The notes under the pieces were generated by a model, which saw only the letters and a list, made by a program, of their open reading frames with translations, made no database searches and was not told the origin of the DNA. Position numbers and translations under genes: made by a program. A DNA stretch of 64,000 bases from Providencia burhodogranariea DSM 19968 (lineage in GTDB: Bacteria > Pseudomonadota > Gammaproteobacteria > Enterobacterales > Enterobacteriaceae). The stretch is from positions 1,870,774-1,934,773 of the forward strand of contig NZ_KB233222.1 of the NCBI RefSeq assembly GCF_000314855.2, written 5' to 3'. Positions 35,821 to 45,567 of the stretch are shown in pieces (the stretch's first letter is position 1; every line of letters begins with the position of its first letter).

Positions 35821-36786
35821 TTACTCTCCGCTCGTAAAATATTTAGATTCAACTTGTTGGCACAAATAGAGGTTATTTTCTAAATCATAGTGATGTTTCC
35901 ATAGCATTTCCTCAGGATGACCTATCTTGTTAACCATCACAAATTGCCCTAGTGTTACGACACTTTCTGCAAATCGATGAGGAACATCAGGGTCTCGCTG
36001 ATTTTTTGCTTCACCTAATGGGGATATTCCTTGGAAACCCGTGGCTATCGGTACAACCCAGCCTGATGTTTTACGCTGTGCTTTCCATTCAAACTGATTT
36101 TTTTTCTGCTCACTGTCTGTTTCTATTTCTACGCATTGATTATTCACAGCAACATGATCTAATAGGGCATCCATCGCATCTTGCCCCTCTTCCATCGCAC
36201 CTATCATGAGATCGCGACGCTCAATTAGTGCATAGCCAGGCATCATGCTATTCAATAATTTTCGTTTACTACTTCCATCGAGCTCATTCGCTGGCAGCGT
36301 ACATCGCTGTGGCACATCGACAGATAAAATATCGCCCCCCGCTAATTTCATCGTCGGGATAATCTCACGAAGAGTGCTAAAGATAGGATGCCCTTCAGGT
36401 AAGTCAGTATCCCCATCCTCATCTTTCGCTGCAACGGAGTACTCAATCAGTAATGAGACATCCAAGTGACAACGAGCTTCTTCGATAAAGGCAGAACGAT
36501 TACCTTCTTTATCTAATGGATTACCTGTACCAATAATGGAACTCACAAAATCGCCAGGACCTTTATAGGTTTGTAGATTGCACTCATGGCTGATCACCGC
36601 TACTGACGCAAATTCTAAACTGTCCAGATCATCTGCTTTTAGCTGATACTTTAGCTTACGCTCAAGTGCATGCATAAAACCTAGCCATGCGGTCATTGCA
36701 GGAAACCCGATCGTAAAAGGGCTTGATAAGGCGTTGGCATTTTGCACTTTCAGATGGGACAACTTAATAAAGTGAGTTGGATTCAT
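35821..36786 (-). CDS. cas5f: CRISPR Csy complex protein Cas5f (Csy2)
   Basis: With Cas8f it forms the tail that holds the crRNA 5' handle and recognises the PAM. 321 residues; the Csy2 features include the N-terminal HLKVQNANALSSPFTIGFPA and the GYALIERRDLM segment. It overlaps cas8f by 4 nt (ATGA). Confidence 0.94.
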   Translation of the reverse strand: MNPTHFIKLSHLKVQNANALSSPFTIGFPAMTAWLGFMHALERKLKYQLKADDLDSLEFASVAVISHECNLQTYKGPGDFVSSIIGTGNPLDKEGNRSAFIEEARCHLDVSLLIEYSVAAKDEDGDTDLPEGHPIFSTLREIIPTMKLAGGDILSVDVPQRCTLPANELDGSSKRKLLNSMMPGYALIERRDLMIGAMEEGQDAMDALLDHVAVNNQCVEIETDSEQKKNQFEWKAQRKTSGWVVPIATGFQGISPLGEAKNQRDPDVPHRFAESVVTLGQFVMVNKIGHPEEMLWKHHYDLENNLYLCQQVESKYFTSGE

Positions 36787-38054
36787 CGCAAAAGCTCCTT
36801 ATTTATTGCCACCACATCCGCAATAGCGCTGAATTCATCATTACCTAACGATAATGCTTTATTGCCATTGATTTTTTTATATCCCTCAATAAAGCAGCGG
36901 GCAATTTCAGGAATTAATACGAGCAGCCAGTCATCCATGTTATCTCGCTGAGTTTGCTCATTTGGAAATAACCACGTTTGTTGATACTTCGAAAGCCCTG
37001 TTGGTAAGACGCTATTTTCTAGTTCAAATGCACGTCGCACTTTCCACATCATCACTAATATGTAATCAACATATTCTTGAATAAGGTTATCGCGATACTC
37101 GATAAAACGACTGCCCCGTTTATCTTTTGGTAATGAAATTAACCCATGAAATGCTTTAAATGTCTCTTTGGCATGCCACGGGTTTTGGGTATCAGCAAAA
37201 AAATTGGTTTTCGGTAATCGCATTTCTCGGATATTTATAACCGGTGGTAATGAAGGCAATAGATATGCCCTACCCGCATTTTGGTTGTTTAATACTGAGA
37301 TATTCTGAGGTTTAGTCCCACCAAAACCAATAGAAGTGATATCATAAATTTCTTGATAGCCAACCTCGCTGTATTCCCCTTTACGCCTTAATTCACGTAA
37401 TGCTTTGGTCTGTTCTGAAAAGCGGATGACGTCAATTCGGCGGCGCATTTCAAACAACAGGCCAGAAGGTGTTAACAACGAAAGTAAATGATAATCTTCA
37501 TCATCATAAAAAATAGGAAAATAGACTTGTTTTATTTTTGAGCTAGTGACAACCGTATCATCCACTGCTGCCATTTCTAAAAAACCATCTCGCAATGTTT
37601 GATATGGTTCATTGCTGATCGTCAATAATGTTTTTGCAAGCTCCGTTTCTGCATTGATATGCTCTAGTAACGTTTGTTTATCTTGCATTTCTAATGTCAA
37701 AAACTTGTAGACATCAAGCGCGGCGGCATTTCCTAATGCATCGGGTTCAGCAGCCACATTACCCGAACGTAAAAAACCATCATTTGCCTGTTTGGCATTG
37801 GCAATAGTCGCACTAACAGAACCATTTTTGTTTTTACGAGCACTGGGGTGACTAAAGGTACAGGGGTGAGTCGACAGTGAGATTTGCCCTGCTCGCTTTG
37901 CCGCGTTAGGTATCCACTGCGCTAAAGCAAACGTATTTTCACATTCCTGCTGTTTTTCGCTAATTTCAGCGTCACTCATGGAGGCTTTTAAATTCTTTTT
38001 AAGCCAGCCGTCTTTACGTTCCGCAAAGAAATCTTCTATTGCTGGATCTAACAT
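36783..38054 (-). CDS. cas8f: CRISPR large subunit Cas8f (Csy1)
   Basis: PAM-recognising subunit of the type I-F complex. 423 residues, typical of Csy1, with the conserved THPCTFSHPSA block (around residue 72), IGFGGTKPQNISVLNNQNAG and LPTGLSKYQQTWLFP. AGGA lies upstream of the ATG. It begins the csy half of the operon after a 273-bp gap from cas2-3, which probably carries a separate promoter. Confidence 0.95.
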   Translation of the reverse strand: MLDPAIEDFFAERKDGWLKKNLKASMSDAEISEKQQECENTFALAQWIPNAAKRAGQISLSTHPCTFSHPSARKNKNGSVSATIANAKQANDGFLRSGNVAAEPDALGNAAALDVYKFLTLEMQDKQTLLEHINAETELAKTLLTISNEPYQTLRDGFLEMAAVDDTVVTSSKIKQVYFPIFYDDEDYHLLSLLTPSGLLFEMRRRIDVIRFSEQTKALRELRRKGEYSEVGYQEIYDITSIGFGGTKPQNISVLNNQNAGRAYLLPSLPPVINIREMRLPKTNFFADTQNPWHAKETFKAFHGLISLPKDKRGSRFIEYRDNLIQEYVDYILVMMWKVRRAFELENSVLPTGLSKYQQTWLFPNEQTQRDNMDDWLLVLIPEIARCFIEGYKKINGNKALSLGNDEFSAIADVVAINKELLR

Positions 38055-38124
38055 ATTTCAGGGTCCTTGTGGCTCAATTTATACATTTATTACGTTACTC
38101 GGCTTGTATTGAAATATCAGTATC

Positions 38125-38142
38125 TGCTCGGCTAGCCGAGCA
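38125..38142. promoter_or_regulatory. 18-bp perfect palindrome between cas2-3 and cas8f
   Basis: TGCTCGGCTAGCCGAGCA lies about 70 bp upstream of the cas8f start. It has no T run, so an operator for the csy genes is more likely than a terminator. GC-rich in an AT-rich spacer, which makes chance less likely. Confidence 0.5.
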
Positions 38143-38327
38143 CAACGTTTTCAGTGATCCTACAAGCCATCTTGATTCAAAATCTACAAGCATTTCATAT
38201 CCTTTTCGATATATGCATCAAATCACTAACTTATTGAATCGAAAATTAACTATTTCGATGACTAAGAGATGATCCGAGTGTATCAAACTAATCGGCTCTC
38301 TACTCAGCTTCACCATTCAAAACAAAA

Positions 38328-41300
38328 TTATCGTTTTACAACATATATTCCCATTTGGTCGTTATAGTGATATTCAACATCTTGCTTATCTCTTAACTGC
38401 AAACTAATTTCACCATATAGTCGAGAAAGTGAAATAACTTGTAGGTCTGCTTGCTCGAAAGAGTTAATAGATTGCTCGTAATCTCGAAATAGCCAAAGCC
38501 TTTTGGTTAATACTGGTTCAAATGGTTGATGCTTAATTCCATATTTCGATTCAATAAAAATCCATTGATCTTGTTGATACTGACTAAATTCTAACTTGCC
38601 ATTATTGTTAATGACTAATGACAGTCGAATAGAAGGTGTACTGTGCCGAAATGGCGTTAATTGTTGAGGTAGTCCAGTCATCCACCAGCAACCATGGGTA
38701 TAGCCCCACAAATGAAATGCTGTATTAGTCGGTAGTGGTGGCTTTGGTTGATTTGAGCGCCGAGAAGAATTATTTTGTTTAACCTCTGTTTTAGCCGCAA
38801 AAACAGCCCCCGTTGCCAGAGTTTTTTTAATGGCAGCATGCTCTAAACAGGCTAAATCACGGTGTTTTCTACTTTCATAATCGAGCTGTTTTGTAATTCT
38901 TGGGATTGAATCTACGGATTGAAGTAACTGTTGCTCATCAACCAACGCACTTAAGTTGTGAGTCACTAATCTTAGGCTTAAATTCTCGTTTTCATAACCC
39001 GGCCATCTAAACACATCTTTTGTCACCTCTTTGCCGCCTTCCTGAAACCCTTTCCAATTGTATTGAAGTAAAGCCATATTCGGATGTTCAACAGCACCTT
39101 CCCGATGTCGACGTACACGCCCCGCCATCTGAATAATAGAACGATAAGAAGAAGGTTCAACTACCGCCCAATCAAAATCATGATCACGCCCGACCTCTTC
39201 GACTGGCGTGGCAACAAGAATAAAAATAAGGTTGTTTGCCTTACCTTCATTTTTCACTTGTTCCAAGTGCCCGCGGATAATTGAATTCTCTAAGGCGACT
39301 GGAAGTTCTCCGTTTTTTTCTTTACGCTTTAAAACGCTATCAAGGTGTTTTTCTTGCTCATGGCGCAACAATAAAACCTGTTGGCTATGGTACGCCATCG
39401 TGCGAATTTCAACATTTTCAGGCCATTCACATGCAAGTAAAAAATGCGTTAGTTCCACACAGGGGCGAATATTGGCCATACGCACAACACCAAATGAAAT
39501 GTGGATCCCTGTTTGGCTATCGATAAAAGAATGCGCTGAATGTTGTGCTAGAATCGCTTGTTGAATATGTTCAAAAAAATGCGGCTGGCTATTTTGACCT
39601 TTATCCAATGACATTGGCACAATACAGGCTTTACGGCGAGCTGGCTGCGCTTGTAATATTTTGGCGCGCTTATCAATAAAAGCATCATGATATTGCTGAT
39701 AAAGAGAAGGCGCATTAGCCTCATTGGCAATGATTGTCGCTGTATGGGTCGTGGACTTACATTTATCTTTAACTGCATCATATTTGCCTTCATCGACCCA
39801 AATACACCCAATCTGGGCTGACTGTTGTCGACTTTTAGCATGTACATGCCAACCCGCCTGATAAGCATGAAAGTAGGCTAACGCTAAATCAGGTGGAATG
39901 GTCGCCGAAGAGATCATCACCTTACGCCCCAGCAGCCCCGCCATGTGCACTAAGCGCCCTATCGCTATTGAATCATGATCAGTAAAGTCATCCACTTCAT
40001 CGATAACCAGATCTGATGACATCAAACGTAAGCAAGGCAGAATGTAGCGTCCGCCACGGATTGTTTCTGTTGCCCCCATCATATGGTCGATGGTACAAGC
40101 CAGAACTGGCGCATACAGTAAGGCTCTATCTTTGGCTCTGGTGAGTACAGTCGAAAGGGATTCTTCTGGTAATATTCCTTGCCACTTATCTTCAGGCCAA
40201 TGTAATTCGTCGTCATCAAATAAACTTTCTTGTGATGCAGAACCGCTAGCTTCTGGGGTACTTTCCGCTGATATGTCCTCTTGCTTTTGTTTTGAATCCA
40301 GATGCAATTGAGTTACTGCTTTAGAGCCGACTAAAACCGCTAATTGACTGTCATCAAGCCCGATACGATCGCGATATTCATCACCGGTTTGCAGGGTCAA
40401 TGTTCGTAGCCCTAATGCCAGAATATAGCGTAAACTTTGTTTATCTTCTGATAACGCCTGCATAATCTTCGCGTTAGCCAATGTTTTTCCACAGCCTGTG
40501 CTCGCCATATTGACAATGAAATAGCCTTTTACGCCGTCTTCATGCTCTTCACGATACTTATAAAGCGTATTAACCGCATCTTCCTGCCAGCTAAATTTTC
40601 CTTGGCTATTTTTATCGTGAGTTAAATCTGGGATATCGCTAGCAGTAGGCGGTTCACTTTCAAAGAAAGGCAATGTTTCTGCTACATTACGCGCTATTTC
40701 GGCGACATTAACCAGATGTTCATCTAATTTTTGCTTAAACTGCATAAGACCAAAATACCGCTTGGTATTCGCATAAAGTGGAATATCACTTTTCCATTGA
40801 GGATCATTATCTTTTGATGAGTAATTATGATCGCCCAACATTAAGCAAAGGCGTGCATAATGCGCAATAATACGCCAACTGCCCTCGTTCATGGCTTCTT
40901 GGAACAGAGGCAGTTGATGTTTCAAATCAATTGCGGCTTGCTGAACCGCATGGCTCCATGTCATCGACTCGCTTAATAGGCCGTTTGGGAATTCAAAGCA
41001 CATGCCAAGGCGTTTTTTGAACTCATCTTCATCTTGCCTATTTTCATAGCCCCACTTTTGTTCAATCGTTTTTAATAAATTGGCTAACGAGTTACGAGCT
41101 TGATCACAGTAATTATCTCTGTTTTCTTTTTTATTCAAAAAAGGCAGCCTATGATGAGAAACGATTAGCCAAATTAGTAACGAGGCTGCATCAGGCAAAC
41201 CACTTAAAGGCGCTGATAATAAACCGTTTTCTTTTGTCCATTGTTGTAATTGAGGTTCATTCCATTGCTGATTAGCGATTATCTCTAGCCATTTTTCATC

Positions 41301-41813
41301 ACTGTCAGCCGCGGATTGGCTTTTAACCAGTGAACTAAATAGTAGTGCGGAGATCCACTCATGCCGTAATGGGTCGCCTTTAAAGGGAGATTTGATTGCT
41401 GGATTAAGTTTATCTTGGAATAATCGTGATGCTTTGCCCCAATCATGCAATAACGCCGCAAGTCGAGCAAAGGCTCCAATTAGGGAAAGGTATTTCCAAT
41501 CATTTTCATGCTCACTGCCCAGAAATGATTTTTCAGTTCGGTTCACGGGGACATACCCTTCTGCGTTAAATTTCTTTTTATTACCGACAACCCATAATAA
41601 TTGAGTTCGTGAACGAGAGCGTATCCAATGGCAACTCACTGCGGTGCTTCGGCTTGCACTTTGACGCAACATTTTTTTTACTGTCTGCAAACCTTCAGCA
41701 GTGATCAATGTTTGCCATGTGTTATCACCAATTCGATTCGCAAAAGCATCTAACACGCGCCGAGTCCTTTTCAATGCATGTTTTTCACATTGTGAGACGA
41801 AGGTAACGATCAT
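38328..41813 (-). CDS. cas3f: Cas2-Cas3 fusion nuclease/helicase
   Basis: Does two jobs in type I-F: the N-terminal Cas2 part (about residues 1-95) works with Cas1 in spacer integration, and the Cas3 part degrades targeted DNA. 1161 residues. HD nuclease motif LLHDWGKASRLF with His123-Asp124; helicase Walker A STGCGKT (438-444); DEVD box in LVIDEVDDF (605-608); motif VI-like QMAGRVRRHREG. It overlaps cas1 by 4 nt. All motifs are intact, so interference is expected to work. Confidence 0.95.
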   Translation of the reverse strand: MIVTFVSQCEKHALKRTRRVLDAFANRIGDNTWQTLITAEGLQTVKKMLRQSASRSTAVSCHWIRSRSRTQLLWVVGNKKKFNAEGYVPVNRTEKSFLGSEHENDWKYLSLIGAFARLAALLHDWGKASRLFQDKLNPAIKSPFKGDPLRHEWISALLFSSLVKSQSAADSDEKWLEIIANQQWNEPQLQQWTKENGLLSAPLSGLPDAASLLIWLIVSHHRLPFLNKKENRDNYCDQARNSLANLLKTIEQKWGYENRQDEDEFKKRLGMCFEFPNGLLSESMTWSHAVQQAAIDLKHQLPLFQEAMNEGSWRIIAHYARLCLMLGDHNYSSKDNDPQWKSDIPLYANTKRYFGLMQFKQKLDEHLVNVAEIARNVAETLPFFESEPPTASDIPDLTHDKNSQGKFSWQEDAVNTLYKYREEHEDGVKGYFIVNMASTGCGKTLANAKIMQALSEDKQSLRYILALGLRTLTLQTGDEYRDRIGLDDSQLAVLVGSKAVTQLHLDSKQKQEDISAESTPEASGSASQESLFDDDELHWPEDKWQGILPEESLSTVLTRAKDRALLYAPVLACTIDHMMGATETIRGGRYILPCLRLMSSDLVIDEVDDFTDHDSIAIGRLVHMAGLLGRKVMISSATIPPDLALAYFHAYQAGWHVHAKSRQQSAQIGCIWVDEGKYDAVKDKCKSTTHTATIIANEANAPSLYQQYHDAFIDKRAKILQAQPARRKACIVPMSLDKGQNSQPHFFEHIQQAILAQHSAHSFIDSQTGIHISFGVVRMANIRPCVELTHFLLACEWPENVEIRTMAYHSQQVLLLRHEQEKHLDSVLKRKEKNGELPVALENSIIRGHLEQVKNEGKANNLIFILVATPVEEVGRDHDFDWAVVEPSSYRSIIQMAGRVRRHREGAVEHPNMALLQYNWKGFQEGGKEVTKDVFRWPGYENENLSLRLVTHNLSALVDEQQLLQSVDSIPRITKQLDYESRKHRDLACLEHAAIKKTLATGAVFAAKTEVKQNNSSRRSNQPKPPLPTNTAFHLWGYTHGCWWMTGLPQQLTPFRHSTPSIRLSLVINNNGKLEFSQYQQDQWIFIESKYGIKHQPFEPVLTKRLWLFRDYEQSINSFEQADLQVISLSRLYGEISLQLRDKQDVEYHYNDQMGIYVVKR

Positions 41814-42787
41814 GATTTCGGCTCCTGATTCTGCTGCTCAGAGCCAGTTTTCAATGCAATCTGCTTAACGGTATCGAACAGAAAATCCAGCGCATGATTA
41901 TCAACAAAAGATTGTAAAACTTGTTGGCGAAACTCTTGTTCCGTCGCATCTTCCTTACTACAAATAAAGGCCCATGGCAGCACAATGGCATCTTTGATTA
42001 AATCCGCCACATCAAAGACCAAAGCACCACGCCGCGTTTTTCCATGCATCACTGCAAAACCATGCGGAATGCCGAGTACCCACAAACAACTCGCCGCTAA
42101 ACCATAAGCCAGATAATTGCCATGGTTCAAAAATGCATTTGCTTTATCGATAGCTTGATGCTGCCGAGTGAAGTTCTTTTTGTCGGTATTATTTGCAGCA
42201 TACTTATAAAGGACTTTGGTTAGTTGTGCCTCTGTAAGTAGTAATTCTTGTGAGTTATCCGCAGCGTCTGTACGTTTATGAAAGGTTTTCAATGCCCCTT
42301 GGACAGTATTGTCATCATAAATAAACCCTTCATTTTGTAATTCTCGCGAGCCTTGCCACACTTTTTGCAAATAACTTATGCGGGCTTGCTGCAATGTTTT
42401 TGCGGCTGCTAAGCGCTTTTCATCATCAAACCAAAATCCCATCCAACCTTGTAAATACTCGGTAGGACGATACTCACTCTGCGGTGTAAACCACTCTACT
42501 TCGGTTGCCATATAGAGTGGGGTTCCCCCTCCACCACAAAAACCAACCAGTACCCCAGCTTGTGAAAGCATGCGCATGGCAGCTTGGGTAATGGATGTGC
42601 CATTCCCGAGCAATAAAACGGTTGTATTGGCAATTGGAATATTAAAGTAGAGGTTTTCGTTTTTAGCTTCAGTAAAATAGAGTACGCGACCGTCTTTTTG
42701 CATAACACGGCAGTGTTCGAGGTAATACATATTGGCGCGTTTGGAATGAAGAATTGTTTTTAGATCTGAAGGTGAAAAGTCATCCAT
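41810..42787 (-). CDS. cas1: CRISPR integrase Cas1 (type I-F)
   Basis: Integrates new spacers at the leader-repeat junction. 325 residues with the metal ligands intact: Glu186 (LLLTEAQ), His248 (VMHGKTRR), Asp259 and Asp262 (VFDVADL), spaced as in P. aeruginosa Cas1. First gene of cas1, cas2-3, cas8f, cas5f, cas7f, cas6f, the canonical I-F1 order. No transposon (tns or tniQ) genes are near, so this is a standard defence system. Confidence 0.96.
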   Translation of the reverse strand: MDDFSPSDLKTILHSKRANMYYLEHCRVMQKDGRVLYFTEAKNENLYFNIPIANTTVLLLGNGTSITQAAMRMLSQAGVLVGFCGGGGTPLYMATEVEWFTPQSEYRPTEYLQGWMGFWFDDEKRLAAAKTLQQARISYLQKVWQGSRELQNEGFIYDDNTVQGALKTFHKRTDAADNSQELLLTEAQLTKVLYKYAANNTDKKNFTRQHQAIDKANAFLNHGNYLAYGLAASCLWVLGIPHGFAVMHGKTRRGALVFDVADLIKDAIVLPWAFICSKEDATEQEFRQQVLQSFVDNHALDFLFDTVKQIALKTGSEQQNQEPKS

Positions 42788-43145
42788 ATCAAGTATTCCA
42801 TCTCATTAATCAAGCTAAATCTGTGTGCAACTTATTGGCGTTATATTTCAGCGAAAATTGAGGCTATTTTGATGAAGAATCTTGATACTCGTAAATATTT
42901 ATGTGATTAGATTTATTTAGCTTAAGCAATCAACCATAACCCCAAGCAAACTGATAGTTAATTTAAATTAATACAATTTAACTTATAGAATGTCTATCTG
43001 TATCGATAAAATATCAGTATTACAATGCTATTTTGGGAGTGCCTTCGCAGATTTTATTACCAAGAGCAACTTATTGATTACATTTTAATTATCGAATTAA
43101 GTCTTAGATTCATTTATTAATGATTTAGTTAGCACAATCCGATTA
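42788..43145. other. AT-rich region upstream of cas1
   Basis: No gene seen. It must contain the cas operon promoter, reading on the minus strand. No clear hairpin or repeat until the orphan repeat at 43146. Confidence 0.5.
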
Positions 43146-43173
43146 TTTCTAAGCTGCCTGTGTGGCAGTGAAC
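43146..43173 (-). repeat. Orphan type I-F repeat, identical to array 3 consensus
   Basis: 28 of 28 positions match the array 3 repeat, including its distinctive ACACA loop, but no second intact repeat lies one unit away. It is 2.4 kb from array 3, with the RHH and AbiE genes between. Confidence 0.9.
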
Positions 43174-43265
43174 ATGCCTGTCTAATGAATCTTTCGACAA
43201 TATTGTCAATGTCGTACTGTATGTCATCAGAAAACGAATTTCTAAAATTATTAAATTAGTTCATA

Positions 43266-43460
43266 TCATTTCCTTAATTCTTTTTTTAAAACTTCTATTA
43301 TCCAATCAGATAGTTTCATCTCTTTTGATTGAGCTTTTTTTACGAGTGCATTTTTAAATTCAGACTGACATCTAATGTATAGTTGTGCGTCATTAGTTAC
43401 CTCTTTTTTTGCGTTACCATTACCGACGTTGCCATGATTCTTGTGTAATGTATGTTCCAT
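43266..43460 (-). CDS. Small ribbon-helix-helix DNA-binding protein
   Basis: 64 residues. After a basic, disordered N-terminus comes a strand (LYIRCQSEF, about residues 27-35) and two helices (KNALVKKAQSKEMKLSDWII and EVLKKELRK), the pattern of Arc/MetJ/CopG-type RHH regulators and of many antitoxins. AGAGAG lies just before the ATG. No toxin partner is adjacent, so it may be a solitary regulator or an orphan antitoxin. Same strand as AbiE, 470 bp downstream of it. Confidence 0.68.
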   Translation of the reverse strand: MEHTLHKNHGNVGNGNAKKEVTNDAQLYIRCQSEFKNALVKKAQSKEMKLSDWIIEVLKKELRK

Positions 43461-43639
43461 TTTATCTCTCTATTAATAGTAGTAGCGCTGCACATTTCTT
43501 CCTTCAACTTCATATTTAGTACCAACGTCAATTATTATGTATTTAAATGTTCTATATCCCATATGAACACTGATAACGTTTAATCTTCGGATTGATTTGT
43601 TAAGCTTTCTTTTTCAAAGAATGATTATACCTTTTTGTT

Positions 43640-43750
43640 TTATTGTTTAAATATTGGTGCATCAGCAACAATATTATCGCCTTCTTTTGCTATACCCGCT
43701 TTCAATTCTGCGTACAGCTTGCCGTTTTTCGCCGTCTCAGTTGTTTCTAA
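43640..43750 (-). pseudogene. Possible 3' gene remnant
   Basis: The minus strand ends a protein-like stretch (AKNGKLYAELKAGIAKEGDN then IVADAPIFKQ and a stop) of about 37 codons without a start codon; an in-frame TGA lies inside the neighbouring decayed repeat. It reads like the tail of a truncated gene. Family not recognised. Confidence 0.3.
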
Positions 43751-43771
43751 GCAGACTGTTCAGCAGTGAAT
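43744..43771 (-). repeat. Decayed type I-F repeat
   Basis: 22 of 28 positions match the array 3 consensus; the ends (TTTCTAAGC and GCAGTGAA) are best kept. It is 598 nt from the orphan repeat, close to ten repeat-spacer units. Confidence 0.55.
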
Positions 43772-43932
43772 TCGAGTCAATATCTATTCCTATCTACTTC
43801 TCAGAGCTTCGTACTAATATTGGCTGTTAGTGACATTAACTCTTTCTCCCAATAAGCCGTTAAACCACTTCCTGTTTGTCAGACCTATATTGTGCTATTG
43901 ATTGGGGAGGCTGAACAATTTACCTTAGCGTA

Positions 43933-44856
43933 TTACATCTTGAATAGTAATTTATCTGCATGTTTACCATATAAACTCAGCTGAAGCGCTAACAGTAATT
44001 CTCTTAAGGTAACCTCAAGATATTTAAGAAAATCCGGCTGACTGATAGTTCGTTCCGTGACAGTTACTGGCAAGAATCTTTTCATTTCATTTTTGAATTT
44101 TTCACTTGTCACAATCTCATTGAGAGAGTGAATTCTTTTAATTAGTAAGTCTCTGAACTCAAGGCCATAACCATAGTCTGTTAGCTTTTTTCTGACTAAT
44201 TTCGCATCAAATTCAGCGCCTTGCTGTTTCAGCCAGACCAGGTCCCATATATCTCTGTAACGGATGTATTTCTTTGTCCCAGGAAAAGATACCAATTTGT
44301 CAGCCATAATTTCATTCAACTCCTCAACCCGTACTATTAGATCAGAATATCCATCGGGTAGTTGGGGATAATTTTTGCTGAGCATTCTAGGTACACTGGT
44401 ATACGCAGGAATGTTTGCTATTTCGATCTTGATGCGTTGCTTAGGCAAGTCTTTGCGTTCGGGGAAAGTTGTAACAGATATTTGCCATTTATCTACCGTA
44501 ACATCAGCATAGTCTGGCTCCAATCGCAGTTCCGCAGGCTCCTTAACAATAACCTCCAGACCGTATCGCCCCCCGACATAGTCTTGAATGCAGTCTTTAA
44601 TTTTTTTTATATTTGCGGAGCAGAATTCATGGCCGCCAGCAAAATCCAGATCTTCACTGAATCTGTTAGAACCATAACATAGGCGTAAGGAGGTTCCCCC
44701 CTGAAATGTAATTGTCTTCAGAATCCCTGCAATAGATAAACAGTACAAAATGTCATAGTGCAGTAATTCTTTCTCAACGACTGGGCGGTTTAAAGTAAGG
44801 TTATTCGCTGTAACGATGTCATCGACCAGTACATTGAAATCGACTAAATCACTCAT
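43933..44856 (-). CDS. abiEii: Type IV toxin AbiEii, nucleotidyltransferase
   Basis: Bacteriostatic nucleotidyltransferase toxin of the AbiE abortive-infection/toxin-antitoxin family. 307 residues with the family motif FQGGTSL (Gly54-Ser57, numbered one higher if the TTG start is used) and RFSEDLDF carrying the catalytic Asp pair near 70 and 72, then VEELNEIMADKLVSF and RYRDIWDLVWL. The ATG at 44856 overlaps the AbiEi stop by 8 nt. It follows its antitoxin and lies between CRISPR array 3 and an orphan repeat. Confidence 0.9.
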   Translation of the reverse strand: MSDLVDFNVLVDDIVTANNLTLNRPVVEKELLHYDILYCLSIAGILKTITFQGGTSLRLCYGSNRFSEDLDFAGGHEFCSANIKKIKDCIQDYVGGRYGLEVIVKEPAELRLEPDYADVTVDKWQISVTTFPERKDLPKQRIKIEIANIPAYTSVPRMLSKNYPQLPDGYSDLIVRVEELNEIMADKLVSFPGTKKYIRYRDIWDLVWLKQQGAEFDAKLVRKKLTDYGYGLEFRDLLIKRIHSLNEIVTSEKFKNEMKRFLPVTVTERTISQPDFLKYLEVTLRELLLALQLSLYGKHADKLLFKM

Positions 44857-45382
44857 CAATAAGCTCCTCCTTTTGAATTAGGTGTGTATTCCTGCCAACT
44901 CGAAGAAGATCTTTGATTGCTGTTTCTTTTGTTGCAATACGCAATGGACCCCTGCCTTCTATCGTGTTTCGAATAATTTCTGACGGTTTTTTATTTGTAT
45001 GCGTGATTTCAATGACCCCCCATGGCGTCACGAACTCTCCAGATCGTCCCGTAGACATGATGGTTAGCCTATCGATGAGTATCTGTGAAATCACTCCATA
45101 CTGAGATAAAGCTGATTCTAAGCTGATGTAGTTGTATTCACCCCGTCGAATATTAACCGCAAGGCTATCCAATGGATATACACCTAACGAAGCTCTGGCA
45201 TTGACATAAACTCCTTTCGCTGCTCGCTTCAAAATACCCGCAGCAACTAAGCGATCAACTGATTTTTGTAATGTTTTCGGAGATTCATTAGGGAAAATGG
45301 TCGCCAAATCTTGGGTCAAGAAAATATTTTTTCCCTTTTTACTAAAGTCATCCAGTGTGTGAATAGCTGTAATTTGATCCAT
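44849..45382 (-). CDS. abiEi: AbiEi-family antitoxin and autorepressor
   Basis: 177 residues with an N-terminal winged helix (about residues 14-60: FLTQDLATIFPNESPKTLQK; AAGILKRAAKGVYVN) and the C-terminal antitoxin domain. In characterised systems AbiEi neutralises AbiEii without complex formation and represses its own operon through inverted repeats; matching repeats lie just upstream here. GGAG is 8 nt before the ATG. First gene of the pair. Confidence 0.88.
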   Translation of the reverse strand: MDQITAIHTLDDFSKKGKNIFLTQDLATIFPNESPKTLQKSVDRLVAAGILKRAAKGVYVNARASLGVYPLDSLAVNIRRGEYNYISLESALSQYGVISQILIDRLTIMSTGRSGEFVTPWGVIEITHTNKKPSEIIRNTIEGRGPLRIATKETAIKDLLRVGRNTHLIQKEELIDE

Positions 45383-45413
45383 TATATTATCTCCACTAAA
45401 TCACCCTTTCTGT

Positions 45414-45494
45414 GGGGTGGTTTTGTACAGATATATAATAGACTTAATATCTATACAAATAAACCCCAAATAAGGGGTTATTTTGTATAGATAA
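45414..45494. promoter_or_regulatory. AbiE operator: three 21-bp iterons
   Basis: GGGGTNNTTTTGTAYAGATAW-like elements (TTTGTA then AGATA is the core) lie at 45414-45434 (plus), 45447-45467 (minus) and 45474-45494 (plus), the second with one T to A and C/T variation. They start 32 bp upstream of the AbiEi start. Alternating orientation gives two inverted-repeat pairs, as expected for cooperative AbiEi binding. Confidence 0.78.
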
Positions 45495-45567
45495 TGGGAG
45501 TGAGACGAATTATTATTGCTGATGGAAACTAGTTATTGTTCGCTCGTAAGCTAAATAACTCTTCATT

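Larger units (their letters stand above)
43461..43932. other. Region between AbiEii and the RHH gene
   Basis: Contains one possible gene fragment (43640-43750) and one decayed CRISPR repeat (43744-43771), both listed separately. Otherwise AT-rich without coding signal. Confidence 0.5.

Noticed and set aside
43146-43265. CreTA-like mini-CRISPR toxin-antitoxin RNA around the orphan repeat
   Set aside because: Only one intact repeat, no second repeat-like element at spacer distance, and no small toxin frame with tandem rare codons was seen. Cargo insertion explains the repeat more simply.
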